Part shown: piece by piece, positions 8,937-19,627 of the stretch
Numbering within the stretch: position 1 is the first letter of the stretch
Layout: every line of letters starts with the position of its first letter
Assembly: GCA_002127285.1 (NCBI GenBank)
Contig: NFUW01000002.1
Span: 1,523,630-1,587,629, forward strand
Length of the DNA stretch: 64,000 nucleotides
Reading direction: 5' to 3'
DNA from: Chitinophagaceae bacterium IBVUCB1
GTDB taxonomy: Bacteria > Bacteroidota > Bacteroidia > Chitinophagales > Chitinophagaceae
The notes under the pieces: model-generated
What the model saw: the letters and a program-made list of their open reading frames with translations, nothing else
Databases searched by the model: none
Told to the model about the DNA's origin: nothing
Program-made: the position numbers and the translations under genes

Positions 8937-11900
8937 ATGTCATTACCTGCACTGCTAAAGCACGTATATAACCATGGAACGGAAGAAGTTATACGCCGTG
9001 GTAAAAAAATATTCTACACTGCCGGTGTGCAAATGCTGGATGTAGACCACCTGCTGGAGCAGGTGCGCTTTCGTGTACGCAATGATGTGTATCAAAACTT
9101 CTACACCGTTACCATCAACAAATACCTTGATAATAAAAACCTGACGGTGCGCTGCCAGTGCCCCTACAATATGGGCGATATATGCAGGCACGAAGTAGCA
9201 GCCCTCTTTCAACTGAACGATATATTGCAAAGCGGCTTTTTTGAAAACGCCGATATTACCTACGACCAGAAACACTCTGTAGTGCGTATGCGGCAGGTGA
9301 GCCTGCAAATGCTGCGCGTATTCGCATCGCCCGAGATAATAGACAAGGCTACCATCTGGGCAAACAATAAGAAAGTAATATACAGCAGCAATAAAACAGA
9401 CCGTGTAGAGGGCGAAGTGCCTGATGAGGAGATGACCTATAAAGTAGTGCTGAAACAAAATGACGAGCGCTACTTCGATACATCGTGCGGTTGTGCCGAA
9501 AAGAAATACCCTTTGTGTGTACACAAAGCGGCCTTATTTATACAGGTGCTGAATGAGCACGGCTCTCAATACTTCTCTACCGTGCGCGATTGGGACGAGC
9601 AGAAAAACAAACTGCTGGCACTCTATGGCTATAGCCTGAAAGACGACCTGACCGGCAAGTTTGAATTCATATACCAGAACGGTAAACCCTTTTTGCGGGT
9701 GCTGGATACCAGCATTAAAAAAGTAACTACACAGCCCGTGTATCATGCCGCCGGCAATGCGGCTACAGCCATCAAAAAAGAACCGCAGGAAGTAGAGCGG
9801 CATCAGTTAGTACCAACAAAAAGGTTGGGCATAGTTATAGATGCGGCAGTTAGCTGGTATCCGTTTGTCAACATTATGCTGGTTGCTGGCGAAACGGACG
9901 AAGATGGCACTAAGTATCTGAACGGTGTGCAGCAGGTAGATTTGCAGCAATATGTAAACCCCATGCAGTTCAGAGAAGAGGAGCGCGAACTGATACCTGT
10001 GATACGCAAGTTTTCGCCTGACGAAACACTGCGTTATCTGAAAAAGAATTTGCCGTTTGGCGATTTTCTGGACGACTACAATGCCGTACTGAAAGAAACA
10101 CCCACCGAAGAAGTAAGCGAACAGGTGTGGGAATACCTGCTGCCCAAATACCAAAAATTATTAGAACGATACAAAGACCATACACTCAGCTTCATTAAAA
10201 ATAACGGCAAGCAACTAAGCTCTAAGAGTATAGAGGCGGTGGCTTTTTCGGGGCATAAAGTGCAGGCGCAGCTTAGCGCGGTGAAGCAGGTTAGCGGCGA
10301 TTACAACATACAGCTATCGTGGATAGTAGATGATAAATATGTGCCTTTCAAAGAGGTAACCGTACTGAACGCGGGGCTTATCATGTACGAATACACGATA
10401 CACCCCATAGCCAATGTGCAGCAGGTGAGGCTGGTAGAGCAGTTTTTGCCGGATGGTGAAATGGTAGTGAGTGCAGCAGAGTGGCCCGATTTTTTGCAGC
10501 ATAAGCTGATGCAGTGGAGTCAGGTATTGCACGTCAACTTTGGCGATGATATTATAGAGCATGTAGATACCGTAAAACCTCAATACAGGCTATACCTTAC
10601 TGAGCGCGAACAAGTGCTGGTATTACAGCCTGCTTTTTCGTACAACGGTGTAGAGATAAAATGGGGTTTCTTTGGCGATGTGATAGAGCCGCACAATGGC
10701 GTAGTAAAAGTAGTGAGGCGCAGCGAACCCGAAGAGCAGGAATACCTGAATATGCTGCGTACACTACATAGCGATATGCAGCACAATGTAAAAGAACATT
10801 ACTTCTATATACCTGCTACATCGGTATTGGCAAACAATTGGTTCTTTCGCTTTGCCGAGGTGATGAAGGAATGGAATGTAGAATTGTTTGGTTTTGAAAA
10901 CCTGAAAAACCTGCGCATCAGTACATACAAGCCCGATACACGCATACAAGTAAGCAGTGGTATAGATTGGTTTGACGCTACAGTAGATGTAGTATTTGGT
11001 GAGCAATCAGTATCGTTGGTAGAGGTGAAACGTGCACTGGCGCAGAAGCAAAACTTTGTACGCTTGGGCGATGGCAGCATTGGTTTGCTGCCCGAAGAAT
11101 GGCTGAAGAAATATGCATTGCTCATAAAAATGGGCGATACAAAAGGCAATAAAGTGCGCCTTAAGAAATTTCACTTCAGCGTACTGGACGAATTGCTGGC
11201 AGATGTAGATGAGGAAGAACTGCAAGAAGAACTGGAAGCGAAGAAACAACACCTGACCAATATTATAGACAACGACTACAGCAATGTGTCTGCCCCCGAC
11301 GGGCTGAAAGCTACGTTGCGCCCATATCAGTTAGCAGGTTTTCAGTGGTTGTTGTTTTTGAAAGAAGCAGGCTGGGGTGGTATATTGGCAGACGATATGG
11401 GTTTGGGTAAAACCGTGCAGACACTCGCTTTCTTTCTGCATTATAAAAAAGACCACCCTAATGCCAAGTTTATGGTAGTATGCCCTACCACACTGATGTA
11501 TAACTGGGAGAATGAGATAAAGAAATTTACAAGTACCCTTACACACTTCATACACCACGGCCCCAAGCGCATGGCTACTGTCAGAAACTTTGAGCCGTAC
11601 GATATTATCATTACTACATACGGCACCATGCGCAGCGACATCAAGGTGTTTAAAGAAATGCCGTTTGACTATGTGGTGCTGGACGAGAGCCAGTCTATCA
11701 AAAACCCGCAATCGCAGGTGGCAAAAGCATCACTATTATTGAATGCAAAACATAGGCTGGCGCTCAGCGGTACACCCGTACAAAACAATACGTTCGACCT
11801 GTTTGCGCAAATGAACTTTCTGAACCCCGGTATGCTGGGCAGCAGAGAGTTTTTTATGAATGAATTTGCCACACCCATAGATAAGTTTCAGGAAGATGAA

Positions 11901-12704
11901 GTGAAGCAGCAGCTACGCAAGCTCACCTATCCTTTCCTGCTAAGGCGAACCAAAGAACAGGTAGCCAAAGACCTGCCCGAAAAAACAGAGATGATACTCT
12001 ACTGCGAAATGGGCACGGAGCAACGCAAGATATACGATGCCTATCGCCATACTTACAGAGAGCAGATAATGGGTATGATAGAAGAGCGCGGCGTAGAGCG
12101 CAGCACCATGCACATATTGCAGGGCCTTACCCGCCTGCGCCAGATATGCGATTCGCCCGCTATACTGAACGAGGCTGAGCGTTATCATAACTACAGTGTG
12201 AAGCTGGACGAACTGACGCGCGAGATAGACGAAAATGTAGGCAAGCACAAAGCACTTATCTTCTCGCAGTTTTTGGGTATGCTGGCACTGATACGCAAAG
12301 ACCTTGAAGCGAAGAATATACCCTATGTATATTTTGATGGCAGCAGCAGTGCTACGGAGCGAGAGACAGCCATACAGGAATTTCAGAACAACCCCGATTG
12401 CAGGGTGTTCCTCATATCGCTGAAGGCAGGTGGTATAGGCCTGAACCTGACGGCAGCAGACTATGTATACATCGTTGACCCGTGGTGGAACCCTGCTGTA
12501 GAGCAGCAAGCCATAGACCGTACACACCGCATAGGGCAAACGAAAAACATATTTGCCTACAGGCTGATATGCAAAGACACCATAGAGGAGAAGATGCTGA
12601 TACTGCAAGAGCGCAAACGCGCCCTTGCCAGTGAGTTAGTATCAGATGATAACGCATTCCTCAAGCGATTGACGAAGGAGGATATCGCGTATCTGTTGAG
12701 TTAA
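8937..12704 (+). CDS. SNF2-family DEAD/DEAH helicase with SWIM-type zinc fingers
   Basis: 1255 residues. The N-terminal part has two SWIM-like clusters, CQCPYNMGDICRHE (about residues 75-90) and CGCAEKKYPLCVH (about 185-200), followed by a long middle region. The SNF2 ATPase fills the last ~460 residues: motif I DDMGLGKT near 820, DEAH-type box DESQSIKN near 920, SGTPVQNN, and motif VI QQAIDRTHRIGQ near 1205. Such proteins translocate on double-stranded DNA and remodel protein-DNA complexes. The cellular role of bacterial SWIM-SNF2 proteins is poorly defined. Confidence 0.92.
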   Translation: MSLPALLKHVYNHGTEEVIRRGKKIFYTAGVQMLDVDHLLEQVRFRVRNDVYQNFYTVTINKYLDNKNLTVRCQCPYNMGDICRHEVAALFQLNDILQSGFFENADITYDQKHSVVRMRQVSLQMLRVFASPEIIDKATIWANNKKVIYSSNKTDRVEGEVPDEEMTYKVVLKQNDERYFDTSCGCAEKKYPLCVHKAALFIQVLNEHGSQYFSTVRDWDEQKNKLLALYGYSLKDDLTGKFEFIYQNGKPFLRVLDTSIKKVTTQPVYHAAGNAATAIKKEPQEVERHQLVPTKRLGIVIDAAVSWYPFVNIMLVAGETDEDGTKYLNGVQQVDLQQYVNPMQFREEERELIPVIRKFSPDETLRYLKKNLPFGDFLDDYNAVLKETPTEEVSEQVWEYLLPKYQKLLERYKDHTLSFIKNNGKQLSSKSIEAVAFSGHKVQAQLSAVKQVSGDYNIQLSWIVDDKYVPFKEVTVLNAGLIMYEYTIHPIANVQQVRLVEQFLPDGEMVVSAAEWPDFLQHKLMQWSQVLHVNFGDDIIEHVDTVKPQYRLYLTEREQVLVLQPAFSYNGVEIKWGFFGDVIEPHNGVVKVVRRSEPEEQEYLNMLRTLHSDMQHNVKEHYFYIPATSVLANNWFFRFAEVMKEWNVELFGFENLKNLRISTYKPDTRIQVSSGIDWFDATVDVVFGEQSVSLVEVKRALAQKQNFVRLGDGSIGLLPEEWLKKYALLIKMGDTKGNKVRLKKFHFSVLDELLADVDEEELQEELEAKKQHLTNIIDNDYSNVSAPDGLKATLRPYQLAGFQWLLFLKEAGWGGILADDMGLGKTVQTLAFFLHYKKDHPNAKFMVVCPTTLMYNWENEIKKFTSTLTHFIHHGPKRMATVRNFEPYDIIITTYGTMRSDIKVFKEMPFDYVVLDESQSIKNPQSQVAKASLLLNAKHRLALSGTPVQNNTFDLFAQMNFLNPGMLGSREFFMNEFATPIDKFQEDEVKQQLRKLTYPFLLRRTKEQVAKDLPEKTEMILYCEMGTEQRKIYDAYRHTYREQIMGMIEERGVERSTMHILQGLTRLRQICDSPAILNEAERYHNYSVKLDELTREIDENVGKHKALIFSQFLGMLALIRKDLEAKNIPYVYFDGSSSATERETAIQEFQNNPDCRVFLISLKAGGIGLNLTAADYVYIVDPWWNPAVEQQAIDRTHRIGQTKNIFAYRLICKDTIEEKMLILQERKRALASELVSDDNAFLKRLTKEDIAYLLS

Positions 12705-12706
12705 TC

Positions 12707-14075
12707 TTATTTATCTACACGGAAGCGTATAGTTTTTACATCTTCAGCTACATACAAACGTAGCACATAGATGCCGCTTGCCACTTCGGGCAACGTAATG
12801 GTTTCCTTAATAGCACCATTTGCAGGGGCTATATCTTTTGTAAACATCAATTGCCCGATTGAGTTATACACTTGTGTATGTATCGGTTGTGTTGATAAGG
12901 TATTACCAGTAAGGGTGAAGCTGCCGTTGTTAGGGTTAGGGAGCAGTGTCGTATTGTGCAGCAACGATATTTTACTGATGCTGTTTGTAACGGTAATGTT
13001 TACCCCATTATCAGGCATGCGCGATGCCGCGTTCGAGCTTACTATTCTTATTCTGTAACCGCTACCGGTGGGTATAGTAGTAGGTATGGTACATATAATT
13101 TTACCGGCGACTGTTGAAGTAAGAGACCCTATAATAGTTGGCGAACTGAAACTGCCCGCAGCATTAGATAACTCAATGCTGAAAACATTGCCTGCACTAT
13201 ACAATGTTGGGTTTACAGGTACATAGTTTACATGAAGTGTGTCTCCGCGCAGCAGGCTTCTGTTAGTGAAATTGATATTAATTAGCCCCCACAGATAATC
13301 GTATATAGATTGTACGTTTGAGTCTGCAAGTTCTTTATTAAACAATACTAATTCATCCATTGCACCATTGAACCAATAACGGAAGGGAGGGTTTTGTGTG
13401 CCACCGATACGTACATCATCTGTATTAGTGCCTATTGCGGCGCTAAAGCTAGTGGTAGATATGGGTGTGATACCACTTGTGTAAACTGTATCTATCATCT
13501 GCACCATATATCTTTTGATGGTGCTACCATTAAAAGTGGTAACCATGAAATACCATTTACCGGTATCAACGGTATTTGAACTTAAGGTGTAAGAACCACT
13601 AGAAGAGCCGGCATAATCTAATTTTACAGTAGTTGGCGAAACGGTATTGCAATTGCCATCATCTTCTGTCAGGTGCATAGCCCAGCAACCCGGGGTATAG
13701 TATGCATAACTCTTATAAATAATATTATTGCCTTGACATGTGCCGCTGTAAAAACCTGTTGTCTTCACTACTGCAACGATGGAAATATTACTAGGGCTAA
13801 GCAAGCTGCTGTGGGGTACTACGGCTACACTATTAGTGCCGTTGAAGCTCATAGCCCTGTTGGCTAAATTCCGAAAGCCGGCAGCTGTACCCATGTTGGT
13901 AGTTGTGCCGTTGTTGCTATTGCCACTAACGTCGGGTAGCGAGGTAACAGTGCCTGAGTTTGTAAAATCCCAACGTGCTATACAGCCTGTTGTGCCGGTT
14001 GGATAAGAAGTTTGCGCTGTTGCTCCTAAAACAGTTAGTGCCGCAACAACTAAGGATAAATAGTGTTTTTTGCAT
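12707..14075 (-). CDS. LamG-domain T9SS-sorted surface protein with a frameshifted signal peptide
   Basis: The body (start to about residue 230) is a LamG/concanavalin-like domain (MSFNGTNSVAVVPHSSLLSP, FRYWFNGAMDELVLFNKEL), followed by an Ig-like part and a type A T9SS sorting domain (LLPNPNNGSFTL ... ASGIYVLRL). The frame has an ATG at 13894, but coding continues upstream through LVVAALTVLGATAQ, a textbook signal peptide, with no ATG, GTG or TTG. An ATG at 14075 is one frame off. Removing one base from the A6 run (14066-14071) gives MQKHYLSLVVAALTVLGATAQ in frame. I infer an indel, real or from sequencing. The intact protein would be exported and anchored or secreted by T9SS. Confidence 0.75.
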
Positions 14076-14117
14076 TGCGTTATATTCTGTAAAATAAATA
14101 TAGTTATTTTGACTTAA

Positions 14118-14780
14118 TTATGACTTTCGGGCATATACATATTCTGCAAAGCCCAGTACATCCCAAAATATATTGGCGTGCAGCCGCTTGCCACGCAGCC
14201 AGAAGCTGAGTATGCGTGCAGGCATTAACAGTATATAAAACCAACTACGGCGCATACCTTTTGATAACACAGTAAAGCCATTTTGTGTAAGTATATCTGC
14301 TATCTCGTTGTAAGAATAAATGCGTACATGGGTATGGTCGTCGTAGTAGTTGAGTGTGCCATACATAGATGGGAGTTTGGTGCTTTGCTTGCCAGGGTAC
14401 TCTATGTAGATATGCCCGCCGGTTTTTAGTTTTTTTGCCAAGCCTGCCAGTACGTCTTGCCCATTGTGCAGGTGCTCTATGATGTGTGCCATATTGATAT
14501 AGTCAAAATAATCATCGGGCATGGCATCATATTGCAGCATGGTCAGGTCCATTTCGTAAAAACCTTTCAAGGCGGTTTCATCTGCTTGGCTGTAAGCATA
14601 GTCTTTGTTCAGGTCAACACCGTGGTATTCGCAATTTGGGAAAATAGAAGTTGTTTTGGACGGTGAGTGGTTGCCTGCACCCACATCGAGCAAGCGAAAT
14701 GAGTTATTGCCTACAGTTTTGTTCAGGAAATAAAACTTGGGGGTACGAGTAGCAAAAAATTTTTTTATCGCGGAGGCCAT
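14118..14780 (-). CDS. Class I SAM-dependent methyltransferase
   Basis: 220 residues from ATG 14780, preferred over a TTG three codons upstream. It has motif I LLDVGAGNHSPSKT around residue 30, an acidic motif with GVDLNKDYAY, and IEHLHNGQDVLAGLAKKLKTGGHIYIEYPG as post-I/motif II-III. This is the Rossmann methyltransferase pattern of the type 11/12 group, often acting on small molecules, sugars or lipids. The substrate cannot be told. It stands alone between two minus-strand genes. Confidence 0.85.
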   Translation of the reverse strand: MASAIKKFFATRTPKFYFLNKTVGNNSFRLLDVGAGNHSPSKTTSIFPNCEYHGVDLNKDYAYSQADETALKGFYEMDLTMLQYDAMPDDYFDYINMAHIIEHLHNGQDVLAGLAKKLKTGGHIYIEYPGKQSTKLPSMYGTLNYYDDHTHVRIYSYNEIADILTQNGFTVLSKGMRRSWFYILLMPARILSFWLRGKRLHANIFWDVLGFAEYVYARKS

Positions 14781-14815
14781 CTGTGGCAATGAAATTAAGC
14801 TATAATTTGTAAGAA

Positions 14816-14850
14816 AAAGAAAAGGCGCAGTTTTGCGCCTTTTCTTTTCG
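14816..14850 (-). terminator. Terminator after the SurA-like isomerase
   Basis: An 8-bp stem AAGGCGCA/TGCGCCTT with loop GTTT is flanked by A-rich and T-rich tracts on both sides. It can act in either direction. In context it ends the minus-strand isomerase transcript. Confidence 0.8.
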
Positions 14851-14859
14851 GGTAGTATC

Positions 14860-16227
14860 TTATTTATTATTCTTTACATAATTATCCAACTGCCTGCAAC
14901 TATCGTATTCTGGGGCGATTTTTACATAATAGGTAGGCGATTTTTCGGCTACCCAGTCCAATAGTTTTTTAGATTTCTTCTGTTGCAGGGCTATCTCTTG
15001 TATGCGGGCATAGTCGTCTATCAGGTTGGCCTTATGTGGTTTAGTGATGTTTTTCATATACACGATACGGCAAGATTTATCGCCCCTGCCATTATCAAAT
15101 ACCTGTGGCTGAGAATAGCTGCCTACCTGCATGGTATCTATCATCAACGCGATGGCGGGGTCTAATTTCTCTATTTCCATCAACGACGAGTTGGTTTGCG
15201 CATCCAGTATCATACCGCCCGTGCGGCTGCTCATTTCGTCCTGAGAGTATTTGCCTACTGCTTCCTGAAAATTGTATTTGCCTGCTATCAGTTGTGCGCG
15301 TATGCTATCCAGCTTAATAAATGCAGCTTTGTAGTCGGCAGATGTATGTTGTGCTTTTATCAGTATATGCCTTACGTCTGCTTCGTCGCCACGGCGTTTT
15401 ATCATTTGTATAATGTGGTATCCGAATTGTGTTTTAACAATAGGTGATACCTCGCCGTTTTGCAGTTTGAAGGCAGCGGCTACAAATTCGGGTGCCCATC
15501 CGCCACCTTTGCGGCTTACCCCATCGTATCTTCCTCCGTTATCCCGGCTGCCTGGGTCGTCGCTATGGAAGTTTGCCATAGTTTCAAAGTCTTTCTTATC
15601 TACCACTATTTCTTTGCGGATACCTTCCAACTTGGTGCGTGCATACAAATCCAGTTCGGGGTTGGTAGGCGGGTTGATGACTATCTGTCCCATCTCTACC
15701 ATAGCAGGAAAGAAAGGTAAGCTATCAACGGGTATGGTATTGAAGAATGCCCTTACTTCGGCAGGGGTTATTTTTACACTATTCAGCAATTGTCCCTGTA
15801 CACGTTCTGCCATCATGTTTTCGCGCGTCATATCGCGGTAGCTTTCTTTCAGTTGAAAGATGGTTTTGCCAGATACTTCTTCCAGTTTTTCTTTAGAGCC
15901 CAACATACCTACAAAGTAGCGCACCCTGTTATCCAAAGCGGCTTCTACATCTTCTTCGCTTACCACAACACTATCGCGCTCTGCCTGCTCTACCAGCATT
16001 TTTTGCAATATCATCTGCTCCATTATTTCGCAGCGCAGTGCATTTTCATCGGCATCGGGTGTGTTTTGCAGGGTAGATGCTATCTGTGCTTCTATTTCTG
16101 ATTGCAGGATGATGCGGTTTTTGCCTACCACGGCTGCTACTTTATCCAGCACTTGCGCTTGTGCATTATTGCATAGCAATAAGCAGGCAACAGCCACTAT
16201 AGCAGTATATATCAATCGGTTTTTCAT
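14860..16227 (-). CDS. SurA-like periplasmic peptidyl-prolyl isomerase/chaperone
   Basis: 455 residues from the ATG giving MKNRLIYTAIVAVACLLL, a signal peptide ending NNAQAQ. The longer frame adds MRTLRRPT before the signal. The SurA N-domain follows (VLDKVAAVVGKNRIILQSEIEAQ). Two parvulin domains follow: the first around GSRDNGGRYDGVSRKGGGWAPEF ... QFGYHIIQMIKRRG, the second around ADVRHILIKAQ ... SSRTGG. It should help fold outer-membrane proteins. It has its own terminator and lies downstream of a TPR gene. Confidence 0.9.
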   Translation of the reverse strand: MKNRLIYTAIVAVACLLLCNNAQAQVLDKVAAVVGKNRIILQSEIEAQIASTLQNTPDADENALRCEIMEQMILQKMLVEQAERDSVVVSEEDVEAALDNRVRYFVGMLGSKEKLEEVSGKTIFQLKESYRDMTRENMMAERVQGQLLNSVKITPAEVRAFFNTIPVDSLPFFPAMVEMGQIVINPPTNPELDLYARTKLEGIRKEIVVDKKDFETMANFHSDDPGSRDNGGRYDGVSRKGGGWAPEFVAAAFKLQNGEVSPIVKTQFGYHIIQMIKRRGDEADVRHILIKAQHTSADYKAAFIKLDSIRAQLIAGKYNFQEAVGKYSQDEMSSRTGGMILDAQTNSSLMEIEKLDPAIALMIDTMQVGSYSQPQVFDNGRGDKSCRIVYMKNITKPHKANLIDDYARIQEIALQQKKSKKLLDWVAEKSPTYYVKIAPEYDSCRQLDNYVKNNK

Positions 16228-16296
16228 TGTTGGTCTTCTCAAAGTCCTCAAAAGTAAGCAGCTAAACGTTAAGGATATTATATTAAATAAACAGGA

Positions 16297-17409
16297 CTAT
16301 TTCTTTTTCTTTTTGCCGTCTGTAGCTTCTGTCTGTATGAAGATGCCCTTTATGTTTTTATCGTTATAAAAATCGCCGGCAGTGGGGCGGTAGGGGTGCT
16401 GCTTTAGCCATTCCTCTATCTTAGGCATCGCATCGCCATGAAATTTAGTCCATGCTTCAAACTGCTGGGGGTTATCTATCTGCCCGAAAACCCATTGGTT
16501 ATATATGTCAAAATAACCATTGCGCAGCATATCGTCCATACGGACGAACATACTGAAAGGATAGCGCCTGCTATAGCTGCGCTGCCATTCCATCAAAAAG
16601 CGGGTGCGCAGCATGATGAGGTTTTCGGCAGTAATACCATCGCTGACTACGGGCGATAGCTTGAGGTAGGTATTATACACAGCCGTTTCAAAGCCCGAAG
16701 CGGCAGGGTTGGTAGTAGTTGCGCCCTTGTATTTAGGCACGGTTGCCTGCCCCATACGGTCGTACATACGCATATATGCACCCAGCAGCATGTCTTTGGT
16801 TTCTTCTGCACGGGGGGTATGCTGCTCTATGTTCAGAAATACCTCTGCATATATCACCGCCCAATGGGGCTTTGTAGTGCCCATATACATACGGGCGGCT
16901 TCGTAGTAGCTGATGTGGTAGGCAGGGTCTTGCTGTATGCCGGTGAGCCATGTGGAAAGCGCGCCCTCATTATCGCCCTCCTGTTCCTGCTGCTTGGCAA
17001 GCTGATTGTATAACAAGCCCGAATGGGGATACCTGCGTACGGCTTCCTGCAGCATGGTTTTGGCTTTTTTGCCTTCGTTTTTGGCAAGGTAGCAGGCGGC
17101 GGCGGTTTGGTAAGCCTGATCGTCGGCTTCGCCGCTTTTCAGTATGGGGTCTAATGTCAGCAGGGCTGCATCTATTTCAGACGACAGGTATTGGGCATGA
17201 GCAAGGTCTCGGTACAGTATCATTTTATCAGGCGCCAATTGTATGGCCTGCCTGTAGGTGATGATGGCCTGTTTCAGATTGCCGCTCATCATTTGTTCGC
17301 GGGCATTATGATACATCTGCTCTACCTCTGGCGACGGCCATTGGCCTTGCGCCATGCCTGCAAGGGGTAGCATACATACAGCCAGTATAGAGAATAAGCG
17401 TATCAGCAT
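16297..17409 (-). CDS. TPR-repeat periplasmic protein
   Basis: 370 residues with an N-terminal signal peptide ending in MAQG. Residues ~30-200 show tetratricopeptide repeats (MYHNAREQMMSGNLKQAIITYRQAIQLAPDK, LYRDLAHAQYLSSEIDAALLTL and so on). A distinct C-terminal domain contains RRYPFSMFVRMDDMLRNGYFDIYNQW and ends in a lysine tail. TPR domains mediate protein contacts. The location before the SurA-like gene hints at an envelope role. Function is otherwise unknown. Confidence 0.75.
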   Translation of the reverse strand: MLIRLFSILAVCMLPLAGMAQGQWPSPEVEQMYHNAREQMMSGNLKQAIITYRQAIQLAPDKMILYRDLAHAQYLSSEIDAALLTLDPILKSGEADDQAYQTAAACYLAKNEGKKAKTMLQEAVRRYPHSGLLYNQLAKQQEQEGDNEGALSTWLTGIQQDPAYHISYYEAARMYMGTTKPHWAVIYAEVFLNIEQHTPRAEETKDMLLGAYMRMYDRMGQATVPKYKGATTTNPAASGFETAVYNTYLKLSPVVSDGITAENLIMLRTRFLMEWQRSYSRRYPFSMFVRMDDMLRNGYFDIYNQWVFGQIDNPQQFEAWTKFHGDAMPKIEEWLKQHPYRPTAGDFYNDKNIKGIFIQTEATDGKKKKK

Positions 17410-17552
17410 TTTAAAAATCTGCGCAAAAGTACTCGTAAAAAACGGTTGAAGTAATAAAAAAAGCCATAGAATATCTATTAATGTGTTGTGTTTAACATAT
17501 TATTATTGAAACCTACTGTTTTACCAAACATTTTTGGTGTTAATTTGTAAAG

Positions 17553-17864
17553 GTGAAACAGTGGCTTGCATATAGTTTTTTGTTCATATTCAGCTTCCAG
17601 TTGCTGCCTGTCAGGCAGTTAGGGCAATTGCTGTACAAAGGCCAGATGACCGAAGAAGTGTACGAAACAGATGGCAAGGCAGATGAAAACAAAAGCCCTG
17701 AATCATTAGCCATTGATAACGATAAATACATAACAAACTATAGTGTATATACAAAATGGCTGTTATATAGCAATCATGCTGTGCATAACACCATATACCA
17801 TACAAAGGCATTGTCTGCTCAATATATAGCAGACGTATTCAGCCCGCCGCCGAATGTGATATAA
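17553..17864 (+). CDS. Small protein with an N-terminal hydrophobic segment
   Basis: 103 residues from a GTG start (valKQWLAYSFLFIFSFQLLPVRQLGQLLYKGQMTEE). The first ~20 residues form a signal or membrane anchor. The remainder is polar, with a C-terminal FSPPPNVI. It lies 64 bases before the SulP transporter gene on the same strand and may share its transcript. No family recognised. Confidence 0.5.
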   Translation: MKQWLAYSFLFIFSFQLLPVRQLGQLLYKGQMTEEVYETDGKADENKSPESLAIDNDKYITNYSVYTKWLLYSNHAVHNTIYHTKALSAQYIADVFSPPPNVI

Positions 17865-17928
17865 ACTATCGGATACCTGTTTATGCATTGCAGGTAGTAT
17901 TTTTATTGAATGAATCTCCCCCCAAGTA

Positions 17929-19584
17929 ATGAATAAACATAACAGCAATTTATTTGCTAATATCAGGTACGATGCCGTTTCGGGGCTTATCGTATTTCTC
18001 ATCGCATTGCCCTTGTGCTTAGGTATAGCATTGGCATCAGAAGCTCCCTTGTTTTCGGGTATAGTTGCAGGTATTATAGGTGGTATATTGGTGGGTTTTT
18101 TAAGCGGTTCTCAATTAAGTGTTACAGGGCCGGCAGCAGGGCTTATAGCCATCGTATTAGGAGCAATAGGAGAGCTAAAGGCTTTTGATATTTTTCTTTG
18201 CAGTGTAATAGTGGCAGGGTTAATACAATTCTTGTTAGGCATATTAAAAGCCGGTACTATAGCCAACTATTTTCCGAATAGTGTGATAGAGGGTATGCTG
18301 GCAGGTATAGGGCTTACCATCATCATAAAGCAAATACCCGATGCCGTAGGCTATACCAAGCAAAACCACGATAGCATGGTAGATGCGGAAGATGGATTAA
18401 GCCTGAGTATTATCGAAGACTCGCTGAAACATATTGAGATGGGAGCAGCCATTATCGCATTGGTTGGGCTTACGTTATTGGTATTATGGCAAACAAAAGC
18501 ATTCGGTAAACTGAAGACGATACCCAGCGGGCTGGTGGTAGTGATACTTGGTGTAGTGATGAATGCCATCTTTAAAGGCGGTAACCTGTATCTGGACGAA
18601 ACACACTTGGTGAGCCTGCCGGTATCGGATAGCTTTAGTGGGTTTCTCAATAACTTCATGATGCCCGATTTCAACGGGTTTATGAATCCTGCCGTATGGC
18701 GTATTGGTGCAATAATTGCTGTAGTAGCATCTATTGAAACTTTGTTGTGTTTAGAAGCAACCGACAAACTGGACCCATATAAAAGATACAGCCCTACTAA
18801 TAGAGAGCTGCGTGCGCAGGGCATTGGCAATATGGTAAGCGGACTGATAGGCGGTTTGCCTGTTACATCGGTTATCGTTCGTTCATCTGCCAACATCAAT
18901 GCGGGTGCACGTACCAAATTATCTGCCATTGTGCATGGGGTGCTATTGCTGGTATGCGTGGCAACGATACCTGCCATCCTGAACCTGATACCCAAGGCGT
19001 CGCTGGCGGCTATATTGATATATACAGGCTACCGCCTTTGCAAGCCATCGGTGTTTATGCATATGTTGAAGCATGGTGGGTGGCAGCAATTTATACCTTT
19101 TTTCGTAACTGCTTTATCCGTAGTAATATTTGGGTTGTTGGTAGGTGTAGGCATAGGCATGGTTATCAGCATCTTCTACATACTGCGCAATAATATGCGC
19201 ATCCCCTACTACTATCATCGCAGTACCTACGATGGTGGCGAGTTGGTAAAACTGACACTATCGCAGGAAGTGTCTTTTCTGAATAAAGCCAGCATAAAAG
19301 AAACATTGGAAAGCCTGCCCGAAAATACCAACGTGGTAATAGATGCCAGCCAAACGGAATATATAGACTTTGACGTGCTGGATTTGATAAAGGACTTTCA
19401 TACAAGCCGTGCTGCCGATAAAAACATCAAGCTATCTTTAATAGGCTTTAAGAGCAGCTATAAAATACCTGCCGAAGCAGCAGACAGGGATGTGGTGACA
19501 GAACTGGAAGAAAACAGCAAACCAGCCATACGCAGTGCAGGCGGGTACAAAAAACTATTGAAGCAACTGACAGGAAATAACTGA
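17929..19584 (+). CDS. SulP family anion transporter with STAS domain
   Basis: 551 residues. About 10-14 membrane helices carry SulP hallmarks: GLIVFLIALPLCLGIALASEAPLFSGIVAGIIGG, SVTGPAAGLIAIV, and ELRAQGIGNMVSGLIGGLPVTSVIVRSSANINAGARTK. A cytoplasmic STAS domain occupies the last ~110 residues (NVVIDASQTEYIDFDVLDLI). SulP proteins move sulfate or bicarbonate. The carbonic anhydrase gene 43 bases downstream makes bicarbonate uptake the better guess (BicA-like pairing). Confidence 0.92.
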   Translation: MNKHNSNLFANIRYDAVSGLIVFLIALPLCLGIALASEAPLFSGIVAGIIGGILVGFLSGSQLSVTGPAAGLIAIVLGAIGELKAFDIFLCSVIVAGLIQFLLGILKAGTIANYFPNSVIEGMLAGIGLTIIIKQIPDAVGYTKQNHDSMVDAEDGLSLSIIEDSLKHIEMGAAIIALVGLTLLVLWQTKAFGKLKTIPSGLVVVILGVVMNAIFKGGNLYLDETHLVSLPVSDSFSGFLNNFMMPDFNGFMNPAVWRIGAIIAVVASIETLLCLEATDKLDPYKRYSPTNRELRAQGIGNMVSGLIGGLPVTSVIVRSSANINAGARTKLSAIVHGVLLLVCVATIPAILNLIPKASLAAILIYTGYRLCKPSVFMHMLKHGGWQQFIPFFVTALSVVIFGLLVGVGIGMVISIFYILRNNMRIPYYYHRSTYDGGELVKLTLSQEVSFLNKASIKETLESLPENTNVVIDASQTEYIDFDVLDLIKDFHTSRAADKNIKLSLIGFKSSYKIPAEAADRDVVTELEENSKPAIRSAGGYKKLLKQLTGNN

Positions 19585-19627
19585 TACTACTTTATACATT
19601 CAAATACTAAAACAGAGACATAATATA

